The notes beneath the pieces are model-generated. The model was not told the DNA's origin, did no database searches, and worked only from the letters and a program-made list of their open reading frames with translations. Position numbers and translations under genes: made by a program. From assembly GCF_020010925.1 (NCBI RefSeq), contig NZ_JAGJBZ010000002.1, positions 992,001 through 1,056,000 of the forward strand: a stretch of DNA of 64,000 nt, written 5' to 3'. This DNA is from Streptomyces griseiscabiei (GTDB lineage Bacteria; Actinomycetota; Actinomycetes; Streptomycetales; Streptomycetaceae). Positions 8,456 through 16,499 of the stretch are shown here, piece by piece. How positions within the stretch are numbered: the stretch's first letter is position 1; each line of letters begins with the position of its first letter.

Positions 8456-11353
8456 ATGACAGAGACGGCGAGCGGTCCGGCACGGAGTTCCCGCGCCAAG
8501 GGCACGAAGGCGAGCAAGGGCCTGCGTATCGAGCGCATCCACACCACCCCCGGCGTGCATCCGTACGACGAGGTGGTCTGGGAGCGTCGTGACGTCGTCA
8601 TGACCAACTGGCGCGACGGCTCGGTCAACTTCGAGCAGCGCGGCGTCGAGTTCCCCGACTTCTGGTCGGTGAACGCGGTCAACATCGTCACCAGCAAGTA
8701 CTTCCGCGGTGCCGTGGGCACCCCGCAGCGCGAGACCGGCCTCAAGCAGCTGATCGACCGCATCGTGAAGACGTACACGAAGGCCGGCGAGGACAACAAG
8801 TACTTCGCCTCGCCCGCCGATGCCGAGATCTTCGAGCACGAACTGGCGTACGCCCTCCTGCACCAGGTCTTCAGCTTCAACAGCCCCGTCTGGTTCAACG
8901 TGGGCACCCCGCAGCCCCAGCAGGTCTCCGCCTGCTTCATCCTGGCCGTCGACGACTCCATGGAGTCGATCCTCGACTGGTACAAGGAAGAGGGCATGAT
9001 CTTCAAGGGCGGCTCCGGCGCCGGCCTGAACCTCTCCCGCATCCGCTCCTCCAAGGAGCTGCTCTCCTCCGGCGGCAACGCCTCGGGTCCCGTCTCCTTC
9101 ATGCGCGGTGCCGACGCCTCCGCAGGAACGATCAAGTCGGGCGGCGCCACCCGCCGCGCCGCCAAGATGGTCGTGCTGGACGTCGACCACCCGGACGTCG
9201 AGGACTTCATCGCCACCAAGGTGAAGGAGGAGGAGAAGATCCGCGCCCTGCGCGACGCGGGCTTCGACATGGACCTGGGCGGCGACGACATCACGTCCGT
9301 CCAGTACCAGAACGCCAACAACTCGGTCCGCGTGAACGACGAGTTCATGACGGCCGTGGAGAACGGTACCGAGTTCGGCCTCCGTGCCCGGATGACCGGC
9401 GAGATCATCGAGAAGGTCGACGCCAAGGCGCTCTTCCGCAAGCTCGCCGAGGCCGCGTGGGCCTGTGCCGACCCGGGCATCCAGTACGACGGTGTGATCA
9501 ACAACTGGCACACCTGCCCCGAGTCCGGCCGGATCACCGCGTCCAACCCGTGCAGCGAGTACATGCACCTGGACAACACCTCCTGCAACCTCGCCTCGCT
9601 GAACCTGATGAAGTTCCTCAAGGACGACGGCCTCGGCCACCAGTCCTTCGAGGTCGAGCGCTTCGCCAAGGTCGTCGAGCTGGTCATCACCGCGATGGAC
9701 ATCTCCATCTGCTTCGCCGACTTCCCGACCCAGAAGATCGGCGAGAACACCCGCGCCTTCCGCCAGCTCGGCATCGGCTACGCCAACCTCGGCGCCCTGC
9801 TGATGGCGACCGGTCACGCGTACGACTCCACCGGCGGTCGCGCCCTCGCCGGTGCCATCACCTCCCTGATGACCGGCACGGCGTACAAGCGTTCGGCGGA
9901 ACTCGCCGCGGTCGTCGGCCCGTACGACGGCTACGCCCGCAACGCCGACGCCCACAACCGCGTCATGAAGCAGCACTCCGACGCCAACGGCGTGGCCGTG
10001 CGCATGGACGACCTGGACACTCCGGTGTGGGCCGCCGCCACCGAGGCCTGGCAGGACGTGCTGCGGCTCGGCGAGAAGAACGGCTTCCGCAACTCGCAGG
10101 CGTCCGTGCTCGCCCCGACCGGCACGATCGGTCTGGCCATGTCCTGCGACACCACCGGTGTCGAGCCGGACCTGGCGCTGGTCAAGTTCAAGAAGCTGGT
10201 CGGCGGCGGCTCGATGCAGATCGTCAACGGCACGGTCCCGCAGGCCCTGCGCCGCCTGGGCTACCAGGAGGAGCAGATCGAGGCGATCGTCGCCCACATC
10301 GCCGACCACGGCAATGTGATCGACGCCCCGAGCCTCAAGCCGGAGCACTACGAGGTCTTCGACTGCGCCATGGGCGAGCGGGCCATCTCCCCGATGGGCC
10401 ACGTCCGCATGATGGCCGCGATCCAGCCGTGGATCTCCGGCGCCATCTCCAAGACGGTCAACATGCCGGAGACGGCGACCGTCGAGGAGGTCGAGGAGAT
10501 CTACTTCGAGGCCTGGAAGCTCGGCGTCAAGGCGCTCGCGATCTACCGCGACAACTGCAAGGTCGGCCAGCCGCTCTCCGCCAAGACCAAGGAGACGGAG
10601 AAGGCGGAGATCACCGAGAAGGCCGAGGACACGATCCGGGCCACGGTCGAGAAGATCGTCGAGTACCGCCCGGTCCGCAAGCGCCTCCCGAAGGGCCGTC
10701 CCGGCATCACCACGTCCTTCACCGTCGGCGGCGCCGAGGGTTACATGATCGCCAACTCCTACCCGGACGACGGCCTGGGCGAGGTCTTCCTGAAGATGTC
10801 CAAGCAGGGTTCGACCCTCGCGGGCATGATGGACGCCTTCTCGATCGCCGTCTCGGTGGGTCTGCAGTACGGCGTGCCGCTGGAGACGTACGTCTCGAAG
10901 TTCACCAACATGCGCTTCGAGCCGGCCGGTATGACGGACGACCCGGACGTGCGGATGGCGGCGTCGATCGTCGACTACATCTTCCGCCGTCTGGCGCTGG
11001 ACTTCCTGCCCTTCGAGACGCGCTCCGCGCTCGGCATCCACTCCGCCGACGAGCGTCAGCGTCATCTGGAGACCGGTTCGTACGAACCGATCGAGGAGGA
11101 GGTCGACGTCGAGGGTCTCGCCCAGTCGGCGCCGCGCCAGTCGCTGAAGGCCGTCTCCGCTCCGAAGGCCGAAGCCGACGAGGAGGGCGCCAAGCCCGCC
11201 CCGAAGCAGGCCCACACCAGCGCCGAGCTGGTGGAGATGCAGTTGGGCATCCAGGCCGACGCCCCGCTCTGCTTCTCCTGCGGTACGAAGATGCAGCGGG
11301 CCGGCTCCTGCTACATCTGCGAGGGCTGCGGCTCGACCAGCGGCTGCAGCTGA
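8456..11353 (+). CDS. nrdJ: Vitamin B12-dependent (class II) ribonucleotide reductase
   Basis: Adenosylcobalamin-dependent reductase that makes deoxyribonucleotides without needing oxygen. It is 965 aa, usual for the Streptomyces class II enzyme. Visible active-site features are the redox-pair cysteine in SACFIL (about residue 160), the NPCSE motif carrying the thiyl-radical Cys366 with its Asn and Glu partners, and the second redox cysteine in SCNLASL (about 377). The extreme C-terminus is a Cys-rich swinging tail (CFSCGTKMQ, CYICEGCG). The ATG has an AGAGGGAGG ribosome site. A perfect hairpin terminator follows. Its expression is probably tied to NrdR from the preceding gene. Confidence 0.97.
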   Translation: MTETASGPARSSRAKGTKASKGLRIERIHTTPGVHPYDEVVWERRDVVMTNWRDGSVNFEQRGVEFPDFWSVNAVNIVTSKYFRGAVGTPQRETGLKQLIDRIVKTYTKAGEDNKYFASPADAEIFEHELAYALLHQVFSFNSPVWFNVGTPQPQQVSACFILAVDDSMESILDWYKEEGMIFKGGSGAGLNLSRIRSSKELLSSGGNASGPVSFMRGADASAGTIKSGGATRRAAKMVVLDVDHPDVEDFIATKVKEEEKIRALRDAGFDMDLGGDDITSVQYQNANNSVRVNDEFMTAVENGTEFGLRARMTGEIIEKVDAKALFRKLAEAAWACADPGIQYDGVINNWHTCPESGRITASNPCSEYMHLDNTSCNLASLNLMKFLKDDGLGHQSFEVERFAKVVELVITAMDISICFADFPTQKIGENTRAFRQLGIGYANLGALLMATGHAYDSTGGRALAGAITSLMTGTAYKRSAELAAVVGPYDGYARNADAHNRVMKQHSDANGVAVRMDDLDTPVWAAATEAWQDVLRLGEKNGFRNSQASVLAPTGTIGLAMSCDTTGVEPDLALVKFKKLVGGGSMQIVNGTVPQALRRLGYQEEQIEAIVAHIADHGNVIDAPSLKPEHYEVFDCAMGERAISPMGHVRMMAAIQPWISGAISKTVNMPETATVEEVEEIYFEAWKLGVKALAIYRDNCKVGQPLSAKTKETEKAEITEKAEDTIRATVEKIVEYRPVRKRLPKGRPGITTSFTVGGAEGYMIANSYPDDGLGEVFLKMSKQGSTLAGMMDAFSIAVSVGLQYGVPLETYVSKFTNMRFEPAGMTDDPDVRMAASIVDYIFRRLALDFLPFETRSALGIHSADERQRHLETGSYEPIEEEVDVEGLAQSAPRQSLKAVSAPKAEADEEGAKPAPKQAHTSAELVEMQLGIQADAPLCFSCGTKMQRAGSCYICEGCGSTSGCS

Positions 11354-11386
11354 TCTGAGCGCCCCCGGGCGCGAACCGGTGTGACA

Positions 11387-11419
11387 GGGCGGTGGAGCCG
11401 AAGTCCGGCTCCACCGCCC
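11387..11419. terminator. Terminator between nrdJ and terD-like gene
   Basis: Hairpin with 14-base arms, GGGCGGTGGAGCCG (11387-11400) and CGGCTCCACCGCCC (11406-11419), and a 5-base loop. It lies 34 nt beyond the nrdJ stop and 24 nt beyond the stop of the convergent terD-like gene, so it can serve both. Confidence 0.85.
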
Positions 11420-11442
11420 TCGGTCTGTCGTCCGGCAGTGGG

Positions 11443-11976
11443 TCAGGACCGGGGCGGTGCGCCCATCACACGGGCGAAGGCCGCCGGGTCCTCGTCGTAG
11501 CCGGTGATGCCGGGGTGGAAGGTCCACTCGCCGGTGTCGTCCCGGATGAACTCGGCCACGGTCGCCGCCGTGGAGCCGAGGACGCCGCCGAAGTCGTCCT
11601 CGGCCAGGACGGTGTAGTCCTCACGGATGCGCAGACCGGGCTTGGTGACGTTGACGAAGGTCTTCGGGCCGGAACCCTGCTGTATGGCGACACCGATGAC
11701 GACCCGCCCGTAGCGGCTGTCGAGGCGGTTCAGCTCGACGGTCATGACCTCGTCCCAGCCGAAGCCCTGGCCGTTCTTGCTGTCACGGTTGAGGGTGATG
11801 GTGCCGTCGGGCGAGCGGCTGTCGAAGTGGACGACATAGGCGGGGCCGCCGCTCGGATCGGCCGCCGGGTAGGTCGCCGCGACGATGTCGAGATCGGTCG
11901 GCGGCTGTCCGGCGGGGCTCGGGTCCCACTTCACCGACACCTCGACCTTGCGGATGCCCTTGTTGAGGCCGTTCAA
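11443..11976 (-). CDS. TerD-family stress protein
   Basis: Calcium-binding TerD/CABP-type beta-sandwich protein of 177 aa. The family is linked to tellurite and oxidative stress and, in Streptomyces, to differentiation; the exact role is unknown. Family segments seen are VKWDPSPAG, DLDIVAATY, VHFDSRSPDGTITL and GWDEVMTVELNRLD, with the acidic loops expected to bind calcium. I chose the TTG start at 11976 because GGAGGAGAG lies 5 nt upstream. The frame extends further but reads into the divergent promoter region. It is divergently oriented to the DUF4937 gene 154 bp away and convergent with nrdJ. Confidence 0.88.
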   Translation of the reverse strand: MNGLNKGIRKVEVSVKWDPSPAGQPPTDLDIVAATYPAADPSGGPAYVVHFDSRSPDGTITLNRDSKNGQGFGWDEVMTVELNRLDSRYGRVVIGVAIQQGSGPKTFVNVTKPGLRIREDYTVLAEDDFGGVLGSTAATVAEFIRDDTGEWTFHPGITGYDEDPAAFARVMGAPPRS

Positions 11977-12118
11977 CAGAACTCTCCTCCCCGTTCTCCT
12001 GTGCGTGCGGGCCGAACTGCCTGGCGGTCCAGGCCAGTTGTCCATCCTCGCATGCGCGCGGGGGCGCCCGCCCGGGTACAACCCGCCGGAGAGTGACCGC
12101 CGCCACGTTCCGTGGCCT

Positions 12119-12130
12119 TACCATGGCGCG
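12119..12130 (+). promoter_or_regulatory. Candidate leaderless -10 for DUF4937 gene
   Basis: TACCAT (12119-12124) fits the TANNNT -10 consensus and is followed by 6 nt before the GTG start. No ribosome binding site is visible between, so transcription may begin at or within a base or two of the start codon. Confidence 0.5.
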
Positions 12131-12736
12131 GTGCTGGTCAAGTGGATTCGCTGCACCGTGGTGGACCGCCGCGGTTTCGAGCGGGGGCAGCGAAAATGGG
12201 CGGGGCTGCTGGGGGAGCCGGGATTCCGGGGACAGGGCGGGGGTTGGAGCCGGGGGCGGGCCGGTGTGGCGCACATCTTCTCGTTCTGGGAGAGCCGCGC
12301 CTTCTACGACTCCTTCATGGCGCGTTCCCACGACCGGCTGGCCGCCTCGCAGTCGGGCACGTTCAAGGACATGCAGGTCAAGCTCTTCGACCACCGTTTC
12401 GATGTGAAGACCGGTTTCGAGCCCCGCTTCACGGACACCGATCTCGTGCGCGTGGCGCACTGCCGTGTCCACGAGGAGCGCGCCGAACACTTCGCTCTCA
12501 TGCAGGAGAAGGTCTGGAACCCCGCGATGGCCGGCTCCCCGGGCATGGTGCGGGGGCTGTTCGGTGAGGCGCCGGGCCATGAGTTCGTGATCCTCTCCAT
12601 GTGGCAGTCGGCCGCCGAGCACGGCAAGTACCGCGTCGAACGCATCGAGCGGCTCGCCCTGCGGGCGCAGATCGAGGCGGACGTCGCCGCCATGACGGGC
12701 GACATCGTGGAACTGGAGCCGAGCTGGACGGTTTGA
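12131..12736 (+). CDS. DUF4937 (YdbC-like) domain protein
   Basis: Conserved protein of unknown function, 201 aa. It begins VKWIRCTVVDRRGFERGQR after the GTG and reads as two related dimeric alpha/beta-barrel-like halves. The first runs to about residue 90 and contains HIFSFWESRAFYDSFM. The second, from about residue 100, contains VRVAHCRVHEERAEHFALM and FVILSMWQSAAEHGKYR. This architecture resembles antibiotic-biosynthesis-monooxygenase-like folds, but no catalytic residue can be assigned, so I give no reaction. The start fits a leaderless transcript. A 24-bp tandem repeat with palindromic cores lies just after its stop codon and probably acts as or near its terminator. Confidence 0.8.
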   Translation: MLVKWIRCTVVDRRGFERGQRKWAGLLGEPGFRGQGGGWSRGRAGVAHIFSFWESRAFYDSFMARSHDRLAASQSGTFKDMQVKLFDHRFDVKTGFEPRFTDTDLVRVAHCRVHEERAEHFALMQEKVWNPAMAGSPGMVRGLFGEAPGHEFVILSMWQSAAEHGKYRVERIERLALRAQIEADVAAMTGDIVELEPSWTV

Positions 12737-12740
12737 GATC

Positions 12741-12831
12741 CGGACCCGGGTCGGTTCGACCGCCCGGACCCGGGTCGGTTCGACCGCCCGGACCCGGGTC
12801 GGTTCGAACGCCCGGACCCGGGTCGGTTTGG
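12741..12831. repeat. 24-bp tandem repeat, three full copies plus a partial fourth
   Basis: Units at 12741-12764, 12765-12788 and 12789-12812 are identical except for one base in the third. A partial unit follows from 12813. Each unit contains the dyad CGGACCCGGGTCGG, so adjacent units can form alternative hairpins. It starts 5 bp after a stop codon and ends about 100 bp before the next gene. Confidence 0.95.
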
Positions 12832-12921
12832 ATTTCCAACCCAGTGGGGTCGATGTGCGGGACTTGTGTGACCTACGCCGTATGACGCCCGGACGAGTGC
12901 TCGATCCACCGTCGTCCCCTT

Positions 12922-12933
12922 TAGGGTCTTGGC
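12922..12933 (+). promoter_or_regulatory. Candidate leaderless -10 for the phosphatase gene
   Basis: TAGGGT (12922-12927) matches TANNNT and is followed by 6 nt (CTTGGC) before the ATG at 12934, with no ribosome binding site between. Confidence 0.5.
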
Positions 12934-13593
12934 ATGGCACGACCACGGCGCATCATCCTTGTCCGACACGGCGAGTCAACGGGCAATGTTGATGACACCG
13001 TGTACGAGCGCGAGCCCGACCACGCCCTCGCGCTCACCGATCTCGGCTGGCAGCAGGCGGAGAAGACCGGCAGACGCGTCCGTGACGTGCTCGGTCACGA
13101 GCGCGTCAGCGTCTACGTCTCCCCCTACCGCCGTACGCACGAGACCTTCCAGGCGTTCCATCTGGACCCCGGACAGGTGCGGGTGCGTGAGGAGCCCCGG
13201 CTGCGCGAGCAGGACTGGGGCAACTGGCAGGACCCCGACGACGTACGCCTTCAGAAGGCGTACCGCGACGCGTACGGCCACTTCTTCTACCGCTTCGTGC
13301 AGGGCGAGTCCGGCGCCGATGTGTACGACCGGGTCGGCGGATTCCTGGAGAGCCTGTTCCGCAGTTTCGAGGACCCCGACCACCCGCCGAACGTCCTGCT
13401 GGTCACCCATGGGCTCGCCATGCGGCTGTTCTGCATGCGCTGGTTCCACTGGACCGTGGCGGAGTTCGAGTCGCTGTCGAACCCGGGGAACGCGGAGATG
13501 CGGATGCTTGTCCTCGGGGAGGACGGCAAGTACACCCTCGACCGGCCGTTCGACCGCTGGCGGGACCCGGAGTCGTACGGGGCCACCGGATAG
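12934..13593 (+). CDS. Histidine phosphatase family protein (phosphoglycerate-mutase-like)
   Basis: Two-histidine phosphatase of 219 aa acting on an unknown phosphorylated substrate. The N-terminal motif LVRHGESTGN carries the phospho-accepting His (about residue 11). The second catalytic His is in LLVTHGLAMRLF (about residue 158). SPYRRTHETF and the acid-base glutamate region REEPRLREQDWGNWQ are also typical. It is the first gene of a short same-strand run. The ADP-ribosylglycohydrolase gene starts 13 bp after its stop, so the two are probably co-transcribed, although a TAGAGT hexamer at the junction could also start the second gene. Confidence 0.9.
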   Translation: MARPRRIILVRHGESTGNVDDTVYEREPDHALALTDLGWQQAEKTGRRVRDVLGHERVSVYVSPYRRTHETFQAFHLDPGQVRVREEPRLREQDWGNWQDPDDVRLQKAYRDAYGHFFYRFVQGESGADVYDRVGGFLESLFRSFEDPDHPPNVLLVTHGLAMRLFCMRWFHWTVAEFESLSNPGNAEMRMLVLGEDGKYTLDRPFDRWRDPESYGATG

Positions 13594-13605
13594 AGTGGCA
13601 GGGCG

Positions 13606-14508
13606 ATGACCGCTGACTCCTCTTCCGACGGCCGCCTGGAGCGTGCCCTGTCCAGCCTGCGCGGGCTCGCCGTGGGGGACGCGCTGGGCTCGCAGTACTT
13701 CGTGCCGGTGAACTATCCGCTGCTCAAACGCCGTGCGACCCCGTCCGGCCCCTGGCAGTGGACCGACGACACCGAGATGGCCTGTTCCGTCGTGGCCGTC
13801 CTCGCCGCCCACCATCGCGTCGACCAGGACGAGCTCGCGCGTTCCTTCGCCGTGCACCACGACTTCGACCGGGGCTACGGCCCCGCGGTCAACCGTCTGC
13901 TGCGGCTGGTCCGGGAGGGTGGCGACTGGCGTGAGCTGGCCTCCGCGCTCTTCAACGGCCAAGGCTCCTGGGGCAACGGCGCGGCCATGCGGATCGCCCC
14001 GCTGGGCGCCTGGTACGCGGACGACCCCGAGCAGGCGACCCACCAGGCGGAGATCTCGGCCTACCCCACGCACCAGCACCGCGAAGCCGTCGTGGGCGCC
14101 ATGGCCGTCGCCGCTGCCGCCGCCCTCGCGGCGGACCCGGCCGGACCGCCGAGCGCCGGGGCACTGCTCGACGGCGTCATCGCGCTCGTCCCGAAGAGCG
14201 CCGTCGGCGCGGGCCTGCGGCGGGCCCGGGACATGCTCGACTACGCCGACGCGGACACCGTCGCCGCCGTACTGGGCTGCGGACGGCGTACGACCGCGCA
14301 CGACACCGTGCCGTTCGCGCTCTGGTCGGCGGCGCGCGCCCTCGGTGACTACGAACGCGGCTTCTGGACGACGGCCCAGGTGGGCGGCGACGTCGACACG
14401 ACCTGCGCCATCGTCGGTGGAGTGATCGCCTCCGGGAAGGCCGGGGCACCTCCCGAGGCCTGGCTGGAGCAGACCGAGGCCTTCCCGGACTGGCTCCGGG
14501 TGGGATAG
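13606..14508 (+). CDS. ADP-ribosylglycohydrolase family protein
   Basis: Metal-dependent hydrolase of the DraG/ARH family, 300 aa, predicted to remove ADP-ribose from a protein or small molecule. It shows the dinuclear-magnesium ligands of the family: GDALGS near residue 25, WTDDTEMACSV (about 45-55), and QVGGDVDTTCAIVGG near the C-terminus. The substrate loop QGSWGNGAAMRIAPLG is also intact, so it should be active. No partner ADP-ribosyltransferase gene is visible in the window. The neighbouring phosphatase is the likely operon mate. Confidence 0.9.
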   Translation: MTADSSSDGRLERALSSLRGLAVGDALGSQYFVPVNYPLLKRRATPSGPWQWTDDTEMACSVVAVLAAHHRVDQDELARSFAVHHDFDRGYGPAVNRLLRLVREGGDWRELASALFNGQGSWGNGAAMRIAPLGAWYADDPEQATHQAEISAYPTHQHREAVVGAMAVAAAAALAADPAGPPSAGALLDGVIALVPKSAVGAGLRRARDMLDYADADTVAAVLGCGRRTTAHDTVPFALWSAARALGDYERGFWTTAQVGGDVDTTCAIVGGVIASGKAGAPPEAWLEQTEAFPDWLRVG

Positions 14509-14746
14509 CCGGCCGCAGCGGCCCCTCGTTCCCGGATCCCGCAGACCCCAATCGCCCCAACTGTCACAGGAGTGCCACAGTGCGCTCCCTGGTCGGTCGT
14601 GCCCGCTCTCCCGCGGCATACCCTGTCCGCCACGCCGCCTGTTGATCATGACAAGACGCGGCGACGAGGCACCGGCCACGGGCCTTCTGCCGTGGCCACG
14701 CGCTGCGTACGGTGGGCGGTGAGGGCCGGTCGGGGGAGGGGGTCCC

Positions 14747-16399
14747 ATGTCCGAGACACCGTCAGCACCAGCCACGCCGGAGCCCGAAGGCCCGGCACCC
14801 AGGGCACGCGCCGGGGCCGGGGCGGGCTCCTCAGGGCCGGGCGCGCCCAAGGACGCGGCACCGGACGGCGCGACCGGAGGGACCGCGGCGATACCGACAC
14901 CGGGGCCACCGCCGCAGGCGCCCAGGCTGATCGGCTTCGGTCCTGACGATCCCGCGCCGATCCGCACCGCGACCCTGTGGGCCGCCCTGGCGACCGGCGT
15001 CCTCAGCATGGTGCTGCTGGGGCAGGGGCTGGCGGTCAACATCCTGGTCGTCGTCGTGCCCGCCACACTCGCGGTGTACTTCGCAGGGCGGCGAGCCGGC
15101 CGTCGTCCCCGCCCGTGGACCCTCGTCTGGGGAGCGGGCGGAATCGCCCTGCTGACCGTGCCCGCGCTGCACGCCGCGGAATGGCCCACCTTCTTCGCCG
15201 TCGTCGCCGCCCTCGCGGCGGGCTCGCTCGCCCTGCACGGCGGACGCACCTGGCCCGCCGTGCTGCTCGGCCCGATCGGCGTGTTCAGCTCGCTGGTCAC
15301 CGGCCCGGCCTGGGCCTGGCAGGGGCTGCGCGAACGGGTGGGCGGCGACCGCGGCCGACTGGCGCCCGTGTTCAGGGCCCTGGTCGTGGCCGCGGTCCTG
15401 CTGATCGTCTTCGGCGCGCTGTTCGCCGGTGCCGACGCGGCCTTCGCGGATCTGCTCGGCGCCCTGGTGCCCGATGTCTCCGTGTCCGACGGCCCCTGGC
15501 GGGTCCTGCTGTTCATGCTGGGCCTGTTCGGGACCCTCGCGGCGGCCCGTACGGCGGCCGCGCCCGCCCGCTTCGACCGCGTCCAGGTGCCCGCGGGCCG
15601 CGCCCGAGGCCGCGTCGAATGGGCGCTGCCGCTGGTCGGGCTCGTCGCTCTCTTCGCCGTCTTCAACGCCGTACAGCTCGCCGTGCTGTTCGGCGGATAC
15701 GACGCGGTCCTGAAGGAGACCGGTCAGACGTACGCCCAGTACGCGCGCCAGGGGTTCTGGCAGCTGCTCATGGCCACGCTGCTCACCCTGCTGGTCATCG
15801 TGCTCGCCCTGCGCTGGGCCCCGCGCTCTCGACCGAGTGACCGGACGCTCGTGCGCGGTGTGCTGGGAACCCTGTGCGCGCTGGCGCTCGTCGTCGTGGC
15901 ATCCGCCGTGCGGCGTATGGACATGTATGTGGAGGCCTACGGGCTGACGCGGCTGAGGATCTCGGTACTGACCATGGAGCTCTGGCTGGGCCTGGTCATC
16001 GTGCTCATCATGGCCGCGGGTGTGTGGGGCGCTCGCTGGCTGCCGCGCGCCGTCGCGGCCAGTGCGGTCGCCGTGGTGCTGGTGTTCGGGCTCGCGTCGC
16101 CCGACGCGCTGATCGCCGAGCGCAACGTGGAGCGGTACGAGACGACGGGCCGCTTCGACCTCCCCTACGCGCGGGAGCTGTCCGCCGACGCGGTGCCCGC
16201 CCTGGACCGGCTGGAGGAGCCCATGCGGTCCTGTGCGCTGTGGGACATCGAGGAGGCACTGGACGAGCGGGACCACATTCCCTGGTACGCCACGAGCTGG
16301 GGCGAGGCCGAGGCCAGGCGCATCCTGGACGAGCGTCCGCCGGTGGTGGGGGCGGACGACCCGGCCTGCGGTGAGCTGGGACCGGAGTACTACCGCTGA
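14747..16399 (+). CDS. Polytopic membrane protein, DUF4153/DUF4173-like
   Basis: Integral membrane protein of 550 aa with unknown function. A Pro/Gly/Ala-rich cytoplasmic N-terminus of about 65 residues precedes roughly ten hydrophobic segments, for example LATGVLSMVLLGQGLAVNIL, ALVVAAVLLIVFGALFAGAD and LGLVIVLIMAAGVWGARWL. Conserved features are the FAGADAAFADLL segment and QTYAQYARQGFWQLL, which I associate with DUF4173. A soluble C-terminal stretch of about 90 residues (NVERYETTGRFDLPY and after) carries two cysteines. No strong SD-like sequence lies immediately before the ATG. The 238 bp upstream holds no gene. Confidence 0.75.
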   Translation: MSETPSAPATPEPEGPAPRARAGAGAGSSGPGAPKDAAPDGATGGTAAIPTPGPPPQAPRLIGFGPDDPAPIRTATLWAALATGVLSMVLLGQGLAVNILVVVVPATLAVYFAGRRAGRRPRPWTLVWGAGGIALLTVPALHAAEWPTFFAVVAALAAGSLALHGGRTWPAVLLGPIGVFSSLVTGPAWAWQGLRERVGGDRGRLAPVFRALVVAAVLLIVFGALFAGADAAFADLLGALVPDVSVSDGPWRVLLFMLGLFGTLAAARTAAAPARFDRVQVPAGRARGRVEWALPLVGLVALFAVFNAVQLAVLFGGYDAVLKETGQTYAQYARQGFWQLLMATLLTLLVIVLALRWAPRSRPSDRTLVRGVLGTLCALALVVVASAVRRMDMYVEAYGLTRLRISVLTMELWLGLVIVLIMAAGVWGARWLPRAVAASAVAVVLVFGLASPDALIAERNVERYETTGRFDLPYARELSADAVPALDRLEEPMRSCALWDIEEALDERDHIPWYATSWGEAEARRILDERPPVVGADDPACGELGPEYYR

Positions 16400-16431
16400 G
16401 AGGCCGTCGCGCGAGCCGGGCCGCGCGCAGT

Positions 16432-16468
16432 GGGACCACGACCCGTCGTCACCTCCGGGCGTGGTCCC
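16432..16468. terminator. Weak hairpin between membrane protein and MFS gene
   Basis: GGGACCACG (16432-16440) pairs with CGTGGTCCC (16460-16468) across a 19-base loop, between two convergent genes. The long loop makes it a weak terminator candidate. Confidence 0.4.
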
Positions 16469-16499
16469 GCTGTCCGTGCTCGCTTCCGTGATCGCCCCG

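Noticed and set aside
8162..11527. Minus-strand frame of over 1,100 codons opposite nrdJ
   Set aside because: Composition is GDR/VH-rich shadow of a high-GC gene; the sense strand encodes NrdJ with all active-site motifs.
12976..15666. Long minus-strand frame across phosphatase, ADP-ribosylglycohydrolase and membrane protein
   Set aside because: It spans three clear sense genes and their spacers and lacks any motif.
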